Positions 27,445 to 36,560 of a stretch of DNA of 64,000 nt are shown piece after piece. Source of the DNA: Armatimonadota bacterium. Lineage in GTDB: Bacteria; Sysuimicrobiota; Sysuimicrobiia; Sysuimicrobiales; Humicultoraceae. A program made the translations under genes and the position numbers. The notes beneath the pieces were generated by a model. The model searched no databases and had not been told where the DNA came from. It worked only from the letters and a program-made list of their open reading frames with translations. The DNA lies in NCBI GenBank assembly GCA_031081715.1, contig JAVHMA010000002.1, forward strand, positions 1 to 64,000, given 5' to 3'. The stretch's first letter is position 1. Every line of letters starts with the position of its first letter.

Positions 27445-28253
27445 AGCAGCCATCTCCAAAGGTAGTACCCGACCGGCACCCCGAACAGCAGCGCGTCGAA
27501 CCGGTCCAGGATGCCGCCGTGCCCGGGTAGCACGTCGCCCGAGTCCTTGACGCCCGCGCTGCGTTTCATCACCGACTCCCACAGGTCCCCGGCGACTGCG
27601 GCCGCGGCCACAGCCAGCCCGAGCACCGCCGCGCGCCCCACCGGCCAGCCCAGCGCCGGGCCGCTCGCGGCGCCGGCCAGCGTCGCCGCGACCAGCCCGG
27701 CGGCAAGTCCCTCGAGGCTCTTGCCCGGGCTGAGCGCCGGCGCCAGTGGCCGGCGGCCCCACGCCACGCCCACGAAGTAGGCCGCGATGTCGTTCACCCA
27801 AACCACGGCGACGACGGCCAGCACGGCGGCGAACCCGGCCGCGTCGCGGAAGACGATGACGTGCGCGAACAGCCCCCCCAGGTAGACCGCGCCCAGCAGG
27901 TCCGCCGCGGCGCCCGCGATCGCCTGCGGCCGGTGCGCTCCGGCGACCGCCAGCCCGGCGGCGAGCGCGGCGACCGCGAGCAGCGCCGACCAGGCGGCGT
28001 CCCACCGCCCGGCGGCGGCCAGCAGCGGGAACGCCAGGGCACCGGCGCCAAGGGCGGGCGAGGTCGGTAGACCGGCCGCGCGCGCGAGCCGCCGGAACTC
28101 CTCGGCGCCCGCGACCGCGAGGACCACGACGAGCAGGGCGAGCGGGATGCCGCCGTACCAGATCGCGCCGAGCACGATGGGACCGCCCAACAGGACGACC
28201 GCCGCCCGACGCGCCAAACCGGTGCGCGCCCAGGGACCGGACGGATCAGCCAC
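27441..28253 (-). CDS. cdsA: Phosphatidate cytidylyltransferase
   Basis: Makes CDP-diacylglycerol from phosphatidate and CTP, the branch point of phospholipid synthesis. The multi-spanning 270-residue protein ends with the full CDS signature KRSAGVKDSGDVLPGHGGILDRFD (positions about 228-251). The GTG at 28253 overlaps the uppS stop by 8 nt; upstream ATG readings would run far into uppS. Its partner enzymes are outside the window, but mlaEFD within it handles the lipids made. Confidence 0.95.
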   Translation of the reverse strand: MADPSGPWARTGLARRAAVVLLGGPIVLGAIWYGGIPLALLVVVLAVAGAEEFRRLARAAGLPTSPALGAGALAFPLLAAAGRWDAAWSALLAVAALAAGLAVAGAHRPQAIAGAAADLLGAVYLGGLFAHVIVFRDAAGFAAVLAVVAVVWVNDIAAYFVGVAWGRRPLAPALSPGKSLEGLAAGLVAATLAGAASGPALGWPVGRAAVLGLAVAAAAVAGDLWESVMKRSAGVKDSGDVLPGHGGILDRFDALLFGVPVGYYLWRWLL

Positions 28254-28995
28254 CTGGGGCCGCGCCGAAGCGCCGCTGCCGTTGCTGATAGGTGGCGATC
28301 GCCGCGACGAGATGGTCCCGTCCGAAGTCCGGCCACAGCACGTCGAGGAAAACAAGCTCAGCGTACGCGCACTGCCACAGCAGGAAGTTGGACAGGCGCT
28401 GCTCGCGGCCGGTGCGGATCAGCAGGTCGGGATCCGGCAGGCCAGCGGTGTACAGCCGCGCCGCGACCGCGGCCTCGTCGATGCTCTCGGGTGTGCGGGC
28501 GCCGGCGGCCACGTCGGCCGCGAGCAGGCGCGCGGCCCGCGCCAGCTCCGCCCGGCTGCCGTAGTTGAACGCGATGTTGAGGATCAGCGCGGCCCCGCCC
28601 GAGGTCAGCGCCACCACCCGGTCGAGCTCCGCCCGGGTCTCGGGCGCCAGGCCGTCGAGCGCGCCGCAGACGCGGAGCTGGATGCCGCTGCGGTGGAGCT
28701 CCTCGGCCTCGGCGAGCACGGCCTCGTGGAGCAACGCCAGCAGCGCGCCGACCTCGTCGCTCGGCCGCCGCCAGTTCTCCGTGGAGAACGCGTAGAGGGT
28801 GAGCACGTCCACCCCGAGCTCGCGCGCCGCCTCGACGGTCCGTCGCACGGCGTCGCGGCCGGCGCGGTGCCCGGCGGCGCGCGGCAGGCCGCGGGCGGAA
28901 GCCCACCGCCCGTTGCCGTCCATGATGATCGCGACGTGCGCCGGCACCGGGGAGCCGACCGCCGCGAGAGCGGGCCGGGCCGAGGGGCTAGCCAT
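28246..28995 (-). CDS. uppS: Isoprenyl (undecaprenyl) diphosphate synthase
   Basis: cis-Prenyltransferase making the C55 carrier for peptidoglycan from FPP and IPP. The 249 residues contain IIMDGNGRWA (catalytic Asp26), LTLYAFSTENWRRP, ILNIAFNYGSRAELARA and DLLIRTGREQRLSNFLLWQ plus the terminal ELVFLDVLWPDF. The start overlaps the small PASTA-like gene by 8 nt. Product chain length cannot be judged from sequence alone. Confidence 0.95.
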   Translation of the reverse strand: MASPSARPALAAVGSPVPAHVAIIMDGNGRWASARGLPRAAGHRAGRDAVRRTVEAARELGVDVLTLYAFSTENWRRPSDEVGALLALLHEAVLAEAEELHRSGIQLRVCGALDGLAPETRAELDRVVALTSGGAALILNIAFNYGSRAELARAARLLAADVAAGARTPESIDEAAVAARLYTAGLPDPDLLIRTGREQRLSNFLLWQCAYAELVFLDVLWPDFGRDHLVAAIATYQQRQRRFGAAPGG

Positions 28996-29200
28996 CCTGC
29001 GGTCCCGGGGGCTCGTAGCGCTCGCGCGTCACCACCAGCGCCACGGTCCCCTCGGCGGTCTCGCGTTGACGCACCACGCGGAGCGCCCCGGCCAGGCGCA
29101 CCCGGCGCGTCGTGCGGGTCTCGGTGACCTCGACCCGCCGGCCCGCCGCCTCCAGCGCGGCCCGCGCGGCGTCGAGCTCCCAGCCCAGGACGTCGATCAC
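28988..29200 (-). CDS. Small PASTA-like protein between frr and uppS
   Basis: 70 residues from a GTG at 29200, 7 nt after frr. The stretch VLGWELDAARAALEAAGRRVEVTET resembles the opening helix and strand of a PASTA repeat (V-G-x2-x3-A-x3-L-x2-A-G-L-x-V), followed by a second half with strands VALVVTRERYEPP. No signal peptide or membrane segment is visible, so it is not an evident cell-wall sensor. Function unknown; its overlaps with both neighbours imply real translation. Confidence 0.7.
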   Translation of the reverse strand: MIDVLGWELDAARAALEAAGRRVEVTETRTTRRVRLAGALRVVRQRETAEGTVALVVTRERYEPPGPQDG

Positions 29201-29207
29201 GCCGGCT

Positions 29208-29765
29208 CTAGACTTCCATGATCTCCTGCTCCTTGGCCTGGAGCAGGCGGTCGAGCTGGGCGATCGCCTCGTCGGTCTGCTGCTGGAGCCGCTCGAGCCC
29301 GCGGTGGCTCTCGTCCTCCGAGATCTCGCCCTCCTGCTCGAGCTGCTCGAGCATCTCCTTGGCCTCGCGCCGGATGTTGCGGATGGCCACGCGCCCCTCC
29401 TCGGCGTGGCGGCGGGCGAGGCGGACGAGGTCGCGGCGGCGCTCCTCGGTCAGCGGCGGGATGGGGATGCGGAAGACGGTGCCGTCGAAGCTCGGGTTCA
29501 GCCCCAGGTCGCTCTGGAGGATGGCCCGCTCGATCTCCCTGACGGCGTTGCGGTCGAACGGCTTGACCACGAGCAGCCGCGGCTCGGGCGCGGTGGTCGA
29601 GGCGAGTTGCTGCAGCGGTGTGGGCGCCCCGTAGTAATCTACGCGCACGTGCTCCAGCAGCGCCGGGTTCGCGCGGCCCGCCCGCAGGGTCGCGAACTCG
29701 CGGCGGGTGGCCTCGATCGCCTTCCCCATGCGCGCCTTCGCGTCGGCGAGGACCTCGTCGGTCAT
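29208..29765 (-). CDS. frr: Ribosome recycling factor
   Basis: Splits post-termination ribosomes together with EF-G. The 185-residue protein has the standard features: ATRREFATLRAGRANPALLEHVRVDYYG, PTPLQQLASTTAPEPRLLVVKPFD, LNPSFDGTVFRIPIPPLTEERRRDL and the helical C-terminus. The ATG at 29765 overlaps the pyrH stop (ATGA). It is part of the classic rpsB-tsf-pyrH-frr order. Confidence 0.98.
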   Translation of the reverse strand: MTDEVLADAKARMGKAIEATRREFATLRAGRANPALLEHVRVDYYGAPTPLQQLASTTAPEPRLLVVKPFDRNAVREIERAILQSDLGLNPSFDGTVFRIPIPPLTEERRRDLVRLARRHAEEGRVAIRNIRREAKEMLEQLEQEGEISEDESHRGLERLQQQTDEAIAQLDRLLQAKEQEIMEV

Positions 29766-30514
29766 CGGCGCGCCCCGCCGACCAGTGTGCCGATCGGGTC
29801 GCCCGCCACCGCGCGCACGATATTGCCCGGACGCGCCACGTCGAAGACCACGATGTCCATGTTGTTGTCCTTGCACAGCGCCGCAGCGGTGGCGTCCATG
29901 ACGCGCAGGTCGCGGTTGAGGATGTCCATGTAGTCCAGGTGGGCGTACATCACCGCGTCGGGGTGCTCGCGCGGGTCCTTGTCGTAGACCCCCGAGACGC
30001 CCTTCTTGGCCATGAGCAGGGCGTCGGCCTGGATCTCGATCGCGCGGAGCGCGGCCGCGGTGTCGGTGCTGAAGTACGGGGAGCCGGTGCCGCCGACGAA
30101 GATGACCACCCGGCCCTTCTCGAGGTGGCGCAGCGCCCGGCGGCGGATGAACGGCTCGGCGATCTCGTGCATCTCGATCGAGGACTGCACCCGCACGACC
30201 AGCCCGACCCGCTCCATCGCGTCCATGAGCGCCAGGCCGTTGACGACGGTCGCCAGGATGCCCATCGTGTGCCCGGTCACCTCGTCGATGCCGAGCCGGC
30301 GGCTCAAATCGGAGCCGCGCGCGATGTTCCCGCCGCCGACGACGATGGCCACCTGGACCCCGCGGCGACTGACCTCGAGGACCTCGGTGGCGACGAGCTG
30401 GAGGACCGTGGGGTCGAAGCCCGTCCCGCCTTCGCCGGCCAGCGCCTCGCCGCTCAGTTTCAGCAGCACCCGCCGGTAGGCGGGGCGCCGGTCGGGATCG
30501 GGCGGGGGGGTCAT
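29762..30514 (-). CDS. pyrH: UMP kinase
   Basis: Bacterial UMP kinase of the amino-acid-kinase fold, making UDP. The 250 residues contain YRRVLLKLSGEALAGEGG (phosphate site), VVGGGNIARGSDLSRRLG, TGHTMGILATVVNGLALMDAM and FVGGTGSPYFSTDTAAALRA. It begins 21 nt after tsf, and the N-terminal ten residues (TPPPDPDRRP) are a non-conserved extension. Confidence 0.98.
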   Translation of the reverse strand: MTPPPDPDRRPAYRRVLLKLSGEALAGEGGTGFDPTVLQLVATEVLEVSRRGVQVAIVVGGGNIARGSDLSRRLGIDEVTGHTMGILATVVNGLALMDAMERVGLVVRVQSSIEMHEIAEPFIRRRALRHLEKGRVVIFVGGTGSPYFSTDTAAALRAIEIQADALLMAKKGVSGVYDKDPREHPDAVMYAHLDYMDILNRDLRVMDATAAALCKDNNMDIVVFDVARPGNIVRAVAGDPIGTLVGGARR

Positions 30515-30535
30515 GGGGATGCTCCTCGCGGGCGG

Positions 30536-31117
<582 letters not shown>

Positions 31118-31119
31118 CG

Positions 31120-31935
31120 CTAGCCCCGGGACTCCTCGGACTCGACCGCCGCCGGCTCGAACTCCGCCTCGCGCACGACCGGCGCGTCGAACGCCTCTCC
31201 CGCGCCGTCGGCGGCCGCCTCGGCCTCCTCCTCGTGGATCTCGTGCTTGCGGCGCTCCTCGAGCCCCTCCAGGCAGGCGTTGGCCACGCGGTTGGTGATC
31301 AGCCGGACGGCGCGGATCGCGTCGTCGTTACCCGGGATCGCGTAGTCCACCTCGTCGGGGTCGCAGTTGGTGTCGAGGATCGCGACCACCGGGATGCCGA
31401 GCTTGCGCGCCTCGGCGACCGCGATGTGTTCCTGGCGGGTGTCCACGATGTAGACCGCGGCCGGCAGTCGCGTCATCCCCTTGATACCGCCGAGGAACTT
31501 CTCGAGCCGCGCGGCCTCCTCGGCCAGGCGGGCCTGCTCGCGCTTGGGCAGCAGCTCCATCACGCCCCGGGTCTTCATGTCCTCGATCTCCCGCAGGCGC
31601 TCGACGCGCCGGCGGATCGTCTGGAAGTTGGTGAGCATGCCGCCCAGCCACCGCTGGTTGACGAACGGCTGCTGCGCGCGGGTCGCCTCCTCGCGGATCG
31701 CGTCCTGGGCCTGCTTCTTGGTGCCGACGAACAGCACGTCGCCGCCCTGGGCCGTGACCTCGCGGACGAAGCGGTACGCCTCCTCAATGAGCGGCACGCT
31801 CTTCTGGAGGTCGATGATGTGGATGCCGTTGCGCTCGGTAAAGATGAACCGGCTCATCTTGGGGTTCCACCGCCGGGTCTGGTGGCCGAAGTGGACCCCT
31901 GCCTCGAGCAACTGCTTCATGGTGACGACTGGCAC
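31120..31935 (-). CDS. rpsB: 30S ribosomal protein S2
   Basis: Small-subunit protein. From the GTG at 31935 (AGGGAGG 6 nt upstream) the product has 271 residues and starts [27 protein letters not shown], with [44 protein letters not shown] and [22 protein letters not shown]. The last 45 residues are an acidic extension. The first codon choice rests on the ideal SD and the family start. It heads the long chain down to the rhomboid gene. Confidence 0.97.
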   Translation of the reverse strand: MPVVTMKQLLEAGVHFGHQTRRWNPKMSRFIFTERNGIHIIDLQKSVPLIEEAYRFVREVTAQGGDVLFVGTKKQAQDAIREEATRAQQPFVNQRWLGGMLTNFQTIRRRVERLREIEDMKTRGVMELLPKREQARLAEEAARLEKFLGGIKGMTRLPAAVYIVDTRQEHIAVAEARKLGIPVVAILDTNCDPDEVDYAIPGNDDAIRAVRLITNRVANACLEGLEERRKHEIHEEEAEAAADGAGEAFDAPVVREAEFEPAAVESEESRG

Positions 31936-32158
31936 GCGCTGCCTCCCTGTGGACGCCGGCGCCCGCCGGCCGCCCGAGTGGTTGTGTCCTCCGCTCCCCT
32001 CCTCCCCGTCGTGCGGGCCCGAGGTCGCCGTGCGACACCCTCGGCGGGTCCGGGAGCGTGCGATCTTAACCGGGGTCGAGCGCACAGAAATCCCGCAAAA
32101 TCGCTGCCGACTTTGCGGGAGGCGTGCGTGGCGACCGCGCGGCGGCAAATCCTGCGGT
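31936..32158 (-). promoter_or_regulatory. Structured 5' leader of the rpsB chain
   Basis: About 220 nt of mRNA leader lie between the predicted start site and the rpsB GTG, with no ORF. Two stems stand out: TCCCGCAAA pairing with TTTGCGGGA around a 12-nt loop (32091-32120), and GCCGGC-GCCC-GCCGGC (31955-31970) 7 nt before the Shine-Dalgarno. Neither is followed by a U-run. Ribosomal protein S2 represses its own mRNA in other bacteria, so these may be the target; that is inference. Confidence 0.45.
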
Positions 32159-32167
32159 AGTATAGCA
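32159..32167 (-). promoter_or_regulatory. Extended -10 promoter of rpsB-tsf-pyrH-frr
   Basis: The minus strand reads TGC-TATACT at 32167-32159, about 70 nt after the xerC stop. The -35 region (TTTCCT with a 17-bp spacer) is weak, as expected when an extended -10 TG motif is present. Transcription should begin near 32152. The gap back to xerC (32165-32235) is otherwise featureless. Confidence 0.65.
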
Positions 32168-32235
32168 CGGCCCGGGGTGGAAGGAAACGGCCGGCGGCCG
32201 CGCGGCCGAAGTACCGCGCGGCCCGCCCGCGGCGG

Positions 32236-33120
32236 CTATGCGCGCGGGTGGGCCTGCGCGTAGACGCGCTTGAGGCGCTCGCGCGAGACGTGGGTGTAGA
32301 TCTGCGTCGTGGCCAGGCTGGCGTGGCCCAGCAGCTCCTGGACGGCCCGCAGGTCGGCGCCGCCGTCCAGCAGGTGCGTGGCGAAGGTGTGGCGCAGCAC
32401 GTGCGGGGTCGTGCGCACCTGGACTGCGGCCGCGCGGACCCACCGGTCCACCAGGAGCTGCACCGCGCGCGCCGACAGCGGCCGGCCCCGGGCGTTGAGG
32501 AACAGCGCGTCCCCTTCTCCCCGCGCCAGGCGCGGCCGACCCTCGTGCAGGTAGCGGCGCAGCGCGGCCTGCGCCTGCGCGCCGATGAGCACCGTGCGGT
32601 CGCGGCCGCCCTTGCCGCGAACGTGGATCTCGTCGTCGCTCACCTGCGCCAGGCGCAGCGCGATCAGCTCGCTGACCCGCAGCCCGGCGGCGTAGAGGAG
32701 CTCGAGGATCGCGCGGTCACGGAGCCCCGCCGGCCGGTCGAGCGGCGGGGCGCCGAGCAGCGCCGCGACCGCGTCGTGCGGGAGCGCCGCCGGCAGTCGG
32801 CGGCCGCGCCGCGGCGCGCTGAGCAACCGCAGCGGGCTGTGGGCCACACGGCCCTCCCGGCGCAGGAATCGGTAAAAGGTCCTTAGCGCCGCCAGCCGCC
32901 GCGCGACCGAGCCGCGTGCGTACCGGCCGTGGAGCGAGGCCAGGTACCGCCGCGCCACGGCCGGGGTCACCGCGTCCCACCCGCGCACGCCCTGAGCGGC
33001 CAGGAAGCGGCGAAACGCCTCCACGTCGCGGCGGTAGGCGGTCAGCGTGTGGGGCGAGGCGCCGACCTCGGCCTCGAGGACATCCAGGAACGCCGCCAGG
33101 TCGCGATCGACGGCGACCAC
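32236..33120 (-). CDS. xerC: Tyrosine recombinase XerC
   Basis: Site-specific recombinase that resolves chromosome dimers at dif. The 294 residues have an N-terminal SAM-like domain (about 5-90) and a catalytic domain with the full residue set: Arg148 (AGLRVSEL), Lys170, His240-x2-Arg243 (TPHVLRHTFATHLL), His266 and Tyr275 (LGHASLATTQIYTHVS). It starts at a GTG 3 nt after topA, in the conserved dprA-topA-xerC order. No dif-like site was seen nearby. Confidence 0.95.
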   Translation of the reverse strand: MVAVDRDLAAFLDVLEAEVGASPHTLTAYRRDVEAFRRFLAAQGVRGWDAVTPAVARRYLASLHGRYARGSVARRLAALRTFYRFLRREGRVAHSPLRLLSAPRRGRRLPAALPHDAVAALLGAPPLDRPAGLRDRAILELLYAAGLRVSELIALRLAQVSDDEIHVRGKGGRDRTVLIGAQAQAALRRYLHEGRPRLARGEGDALFLNARGRPLSARAVQLLVDRWVRAAAVQVRTTPHVLRHTFATHLLDGGADLRAVQELLGHASLATTQIYTHVSRERLKRVYAQAHPRA

Positions 33121-33123
33121 GGG

Positions 33124-35289
33124 TCAGTGCGTCGGACCCGGGGCGCCGGCGCGCGCGGGCACGCGGTCACCCGGGGCGGCTGCGGGTTCGGCCGGCTCGC
33201 GGTGGCCGCAGTCGGTGTTGGTACAACGCAGCTCTGGCCCGCGGCGCAGCGGCTTGTAGACCATCAAGCTGCCGCAGCGCGGGCAGGACCGGTCCACCGG
33301 CCGGTCCCACGAGGTGAAGGTGCACGACGGATAGGTGCTGCAGCCGTAGAACGTGCGGCCGCGCCGCGTCCGCCGCGCGACGATCTCCCCGCCGCAGCGC
33401 GGGCAGGCCACGCCGATGCCCACGGGCCGCGTGTACCGGCACTCCGGGTAGCCCGAGCAGGCGATGAACTCGCCGAAGCGGCCGTGCTTACGCACCAGCG
33501 GCCGGCCGCACTGCGGGCAGCTCTCGCCGATTTCCACCTCGGGCATCTCGACGACCGGGATCTTCGCCTCGGCGCGCGCGAGCGTCCGTTCGAACGGCTC
33601 GTAGAAGTTGCGTACGATCTGCTGCCAGTCGGCGCGGCCATCCTCGATGTGGTCCAGGTCGTCCTCGACTCGGGCCGTGAAGTCGACGTCCACGATCTCC
33701 GGGAAGTGCTCGACCAGCAGGTCGGTCACCATCCGGCCGACGTCGGTGGGCGCGAGCCGGCGATCGCGCGAGGTCACGTAGCCGCGCTTCTTGATCGTCT
33801 CGATCGTCGGCGCGTAGGTGCTGGGCCGACCGATGCCACGCTCCTCGAGCGCCCGCACGAGCGACGCCTCGGTGTAACGGGGCGGCGGCTGGGTGAAGTG
33901 CTGCTCCGGGTCCAGCGCGGCCAGCACGAGCGGGTCGCCTGTTTCCAACGGCGGCAGCCAGCCCTCGCGCTCGTCGTCGGCGTCCTCCCGCGCCTCTCGG
34001 TAGAGGATCAGGAACCCGGGGAACTTCACCCGGCTCCCGGTCGCCCGGAACAGGAACTCGCCGCCGGTGATGTCCACCGACAGGGTGTCCACGATCGCCG
34101 AGGCCATCTGGCTCGCCAGGAAACGCTCCCAGATCAACCGGTAGAGCCGCAGCTGGTCCGACTTGAGGTGGGGCTTCAGCCGCTCCGGCGTGCGGGCCAG
34201 GCTCGTCGGCCGGATGGCCTCGTGCGCGTCCTGCGCGTCGCGGCGCGAGCGGTACTGGCGCGGCCGTTCGGGCACGTAGGTCTCGCCGAACGTGCGCGCG
34301 ATGTAGTCCCGGGCCTCGTGCTGCGCCGAGGCCGCGACGCGCACCGAGTCGGTCCGCATGTAGGTGATGAGGCCCACCGGGCCGCCCGCGCCCACATCGA
34401 GGCCCTCGTAGAGCTGTTGGGCGACCGCCATGGTGCGCGACGCGGAGAAGCCGAGCTTGCGATTCGCCTCCTGCTGGAGCGTGCTCGTGGTGAACGGCGG
34501 CGAGGGATGCCGGGCCTGGTCCTTCCGCCGCACCTCGGCGACCGCGTACGCCGCCCCCCGCAGCCGCGCGACCAGCGACGAGGCCTCGGCCTCGTCGCCG
34601 ATGACCGCCGCGCCCTCGTCACCCGGCACGCCGTACTTCCGGTCGCCGCGCGCGAACAGCCGCGCCTTGAAGCTCTCGCCGGCCCGCGTGCGGAAGGTAC
34701 CCTCGATCGACCAGTACTCGCGCGGGACGAACGCCTCGATCTCGCGTTCGCGGTCCACGATGAGGCGCACCGCTACCGACTGCACGCGGCCCGCGGACAG
34801 CCCGCCGCGGATCTTGCGCCACAGCAGGGGGCTGAGCTTGTAGCCCACGAGCCGGTCGAGAATCCGGCGCGCCTGCTGCGCGTTGACCAGGTTCTGGTCG
34901 ATCTCGCGCGGGTGGCGCATCGCCCGACTGACCGCCTCCCTGGTGACCTCGTGGAACTCGATCCGCCGGATCTGGGGGTTCACCGGCCGCAGGACCTCGG
35001 AGAGGTGCCAGGAGATCGCCTCGCCCTCCCGATCCGGGTCGGTCGCCATATAGACCGCGGATGCGCGCCGGGCGGCATCCTTGAGCTCCTTGATGACCGG
35101 CCCCTTGCCCTTGATGACGATGTAGCGCGGGGTGAAGTTGTCGTCCACGTCGACTCCGAGCCGGCTCTTGGGCAGGTCCTTGACGTGGCCCATGGATGCC
35201 TTGACCTCGTAGGGCCGGGACAGCAGCTTCGACAGCGTCCGGGCCTTCGTCGGCGACTCCACGACCACGAGCGACTTGGCAGTTGCCAC
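33124..35289 (-). CDS. topA: DNA topoisomerase I
   Basis: Type IA topoisomerase relaxing negative supercoils. The 721 residues open with the TOPRIM domain (SLVVVESPTKARTL, ATDPDREGEAISWHL), have the active Tyr310 in GLITYMRTDS, and end with three C-terminal four-cysteine zinc ribbons (CPQCGRPLVRKHGRFGEF, CPRCGGEIVARR, CPRCGSLMVYKP) plus a Pro/Ala-rich tail. It follows dprA by 8 nt. Confidence 0.97.
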   Translation of the reverse strand: MATAKSLVVVESPTKARTLSKLLSRPYEVKASMGHVKDLPKSRLGVDVDDNFTPRYIVIKGKGPVIKELKDAARRASAVYMATDPDREGEAISWHLSEVLRPVNPQIRRIEFHEVTREAVSRAMRHPREIDQNLVNAQQARRILDRLVGYKLSPLLWRKIRGGLSAGRVQSVAVRLIVDREREIEAFVPREYWSIEGTFRTRAGESFKARLFARGDRKYGVPGDEGAAVIGDEAEASSLVARLRGAAYAVAEVRRKDQARHPSPPFTTSTLQQEANRKLGFSASRTMAVAQQLYEGLDVGAGGPVGLITYMRTDSVRVAASAQHEARDYIARTFGETYVPERPRQYRSRRDAQDAHEAIRPTSLARTPERLKPHLKSDQLRLYRLIWERFLASQMASAIVDTLSVDITGGEFLFRATGSRVKFPGFLILYREAREDADDEREGWLPPLETGDPLVLAALDPEQHFTQPPPRYTEASLVRALEERGIGRPSTYAPTIETIKKRGYVTSRDRRLAPTDVGRMVTDLLVEHFPEIVDVDFTARVEDDLDHIEDGRADWQQIVRNFYEPFERTLARAEAKIPVVEMPEVEIGESCPQCGRPLVRKHGRFGEFIACSGYPECRYTRPVGIGVACPRCGGEIVARRTRRGRTFYGCSTYPSCTFTSWDRPVDRSCPRCGSLMVYKPLRRGPELRCTNTDCGHREPAEPAAAPGDRVPARAGAPGPTH

Positions 35290-35297
35290 GATTTCGT

Positions 35298-36539
35298 CTA
35301 GTCCTCTCCGACCGTCTGCTCGCGGCCGCGCCGCGGCGCGGCCGGCGACGGCCCCGAGCCGCCCTGGGCTCGCATCAGCATCTGCCCCGGCAGCACCCGA
35401 ATCAGACCCGCCACCTCCAGCCAGCCCGCCAGCGCGCCCACACGCGAGGCCGGCAGGCCCAGCGCCTCCACCAGGTCGTCGAACGCGAGCGGCCCGGCGG
35501 CCAGCGCCGCGAGCAGGCGCCCCTCGTCGGCGGAACGCAGGCGGGGCAGTCCATGTTCCCCCGAGGCCGGCGCCCCAGCCGGTGCCTCCGGCGCGCCGCC
35601 TGGCCCCTCCGGCACCGCAGGCGCGGGGGACAGCGCCGGGACCACCGTCACCCCGAGCTCCTCGAGCACGTCCGCCGCGGTCTCCACCACGCGCGCGCCC
35701 TGACGCAGGAGTGCGTGCGGCGCGCGGCTCATCACGCTGAAGATGCTCCCTGGCACCGCGAACACCTCGCGCCCCTGGTCGAGAGCGTAGTCCACGGTGA
35801 CCAGCGCCCCGCTGTCCTCCGCGCCCTCCACCACCACGACGCCGAGCGCGAGCCCGCTGATGATCCGGTTGCGCCGTGGGAACTGCTCAGGCCGCGGCGG
35901 CGTTGCAGGCGCGAACTCGCTGACCAGCGCGCCCCGCGCCGCAACGTCGGCGGCCAGCCGCCGGTGCTCACGCGGGTAGATCACATCCGGGCCGCTGCCG
36001 AGCACCGCCACCGTGCGGCCCCCGGCTGCCAGTGCCCCTCGGTGTGCCGCGCCGTCGATCCCGCGCGCCAGCCCGCTCACCACGGTGACGCCCGCAGCGG
36101 CCAGGTCGAACCCGAGCCGTTCGGCCGCAGCGAGCCCGTACGCCGTGGCCGCCCGCGCGCCGACCACGGCCACGGCCGGCCCTTCGTCGAGCGTCCCGCG
36201 CACGAACAGCGCCGGGGGCGGGTCGGCGATCGCGCGCAGCAGCGCCGGGTAGCACGGGTCCGTCCACACGAGCACCGCCAGGCCCTGCGCCCGGGCGCGC
36301 GCCACGACCGCAGCACCGTCGATCGCCGCCCGCGCGGTCAGGACCGCCGCCAGATCCCGATGGCCGGCCGCCAGCGCGGGTAACCCGCGCCACGCCGCCG
36401 CCGCCGAGCCCGCGGCATCGATCCAGCGCCGCACCGTCCGGGGCCCCACGCCAGGCAGCAGGCCGAGGGCGACGCTGGCGGCTACCTCGTCGTCCCCTGG
36501 GCGCTCAGACCGTCGGGGCGGGGGGGCCGCGAAGTTCAT
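35298..36539 (-). CDS. dprA: DNA-processing protein DprA
   Basis: Loads RecA on incoming single strands during natural transformation. The 413 residues comprise an N-terminal SAM/HhH part (LLPGVGPRTVRRWIDAAG), the Rossmann fold (VAVVGARAATAYGLA, SGLARGIDGAAHRGAL, AVLGSGPDVIYPREHR, SEFAPATPPRPEQFPRRNRIISGLA) and a C-terminal winged helix (about 335-390). A 21-nt gap separates it from comM, another transformation gene. The pair suggests competence, although no uptake machinery is in the window. Confidence 0.95.
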   Translation of the reverse strand: MNFAAPPPRRSERPGDDEVAASVALGLLPGVGPRTVRRWIDAAGSAAAAWRGLPALAAGHRDLAAVLTARAAIDGAAVVARARAQGLAVLVWTDPCYPALLRAIADPPPALFVRGTLDEGPAVAVVGARAATAYGLAAAERLGFDLAAAGVTVVSGLARGIDGAAHRGALAAGGRTVAVLGSGPDVIYPREHRRLAADVAARGALVSEFAPATPPRPEQFPRRNRIISGLALGVVVVEGAEDSGALVTVDYALDQGREVFAVPGSIFSVMSRAPHALLRQGARVVETAADVLEELGVTVVPALSPAPAVPEGPGGAPEAPAGAPASGEHGLPRLRSADEGRLLAALAAGPLAFDDLVEALGLPASRVGALAGWLEVAGLIRVLPGQMLMRAQGGSGPSPAAPRRGREQTVGED

Positions 36540-36560
36540 CCTCTAAACTAGCACAGGCTG

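Noticed and set aside
36540-36560. A TTGACA hexamer just ahead of dprA
   Set aside because: No -10 hexamer lies at 16-18 bp; the nearest TTTAGA is only 12 bp away. The gene is closely linked to comM and more likely transcribed with it.
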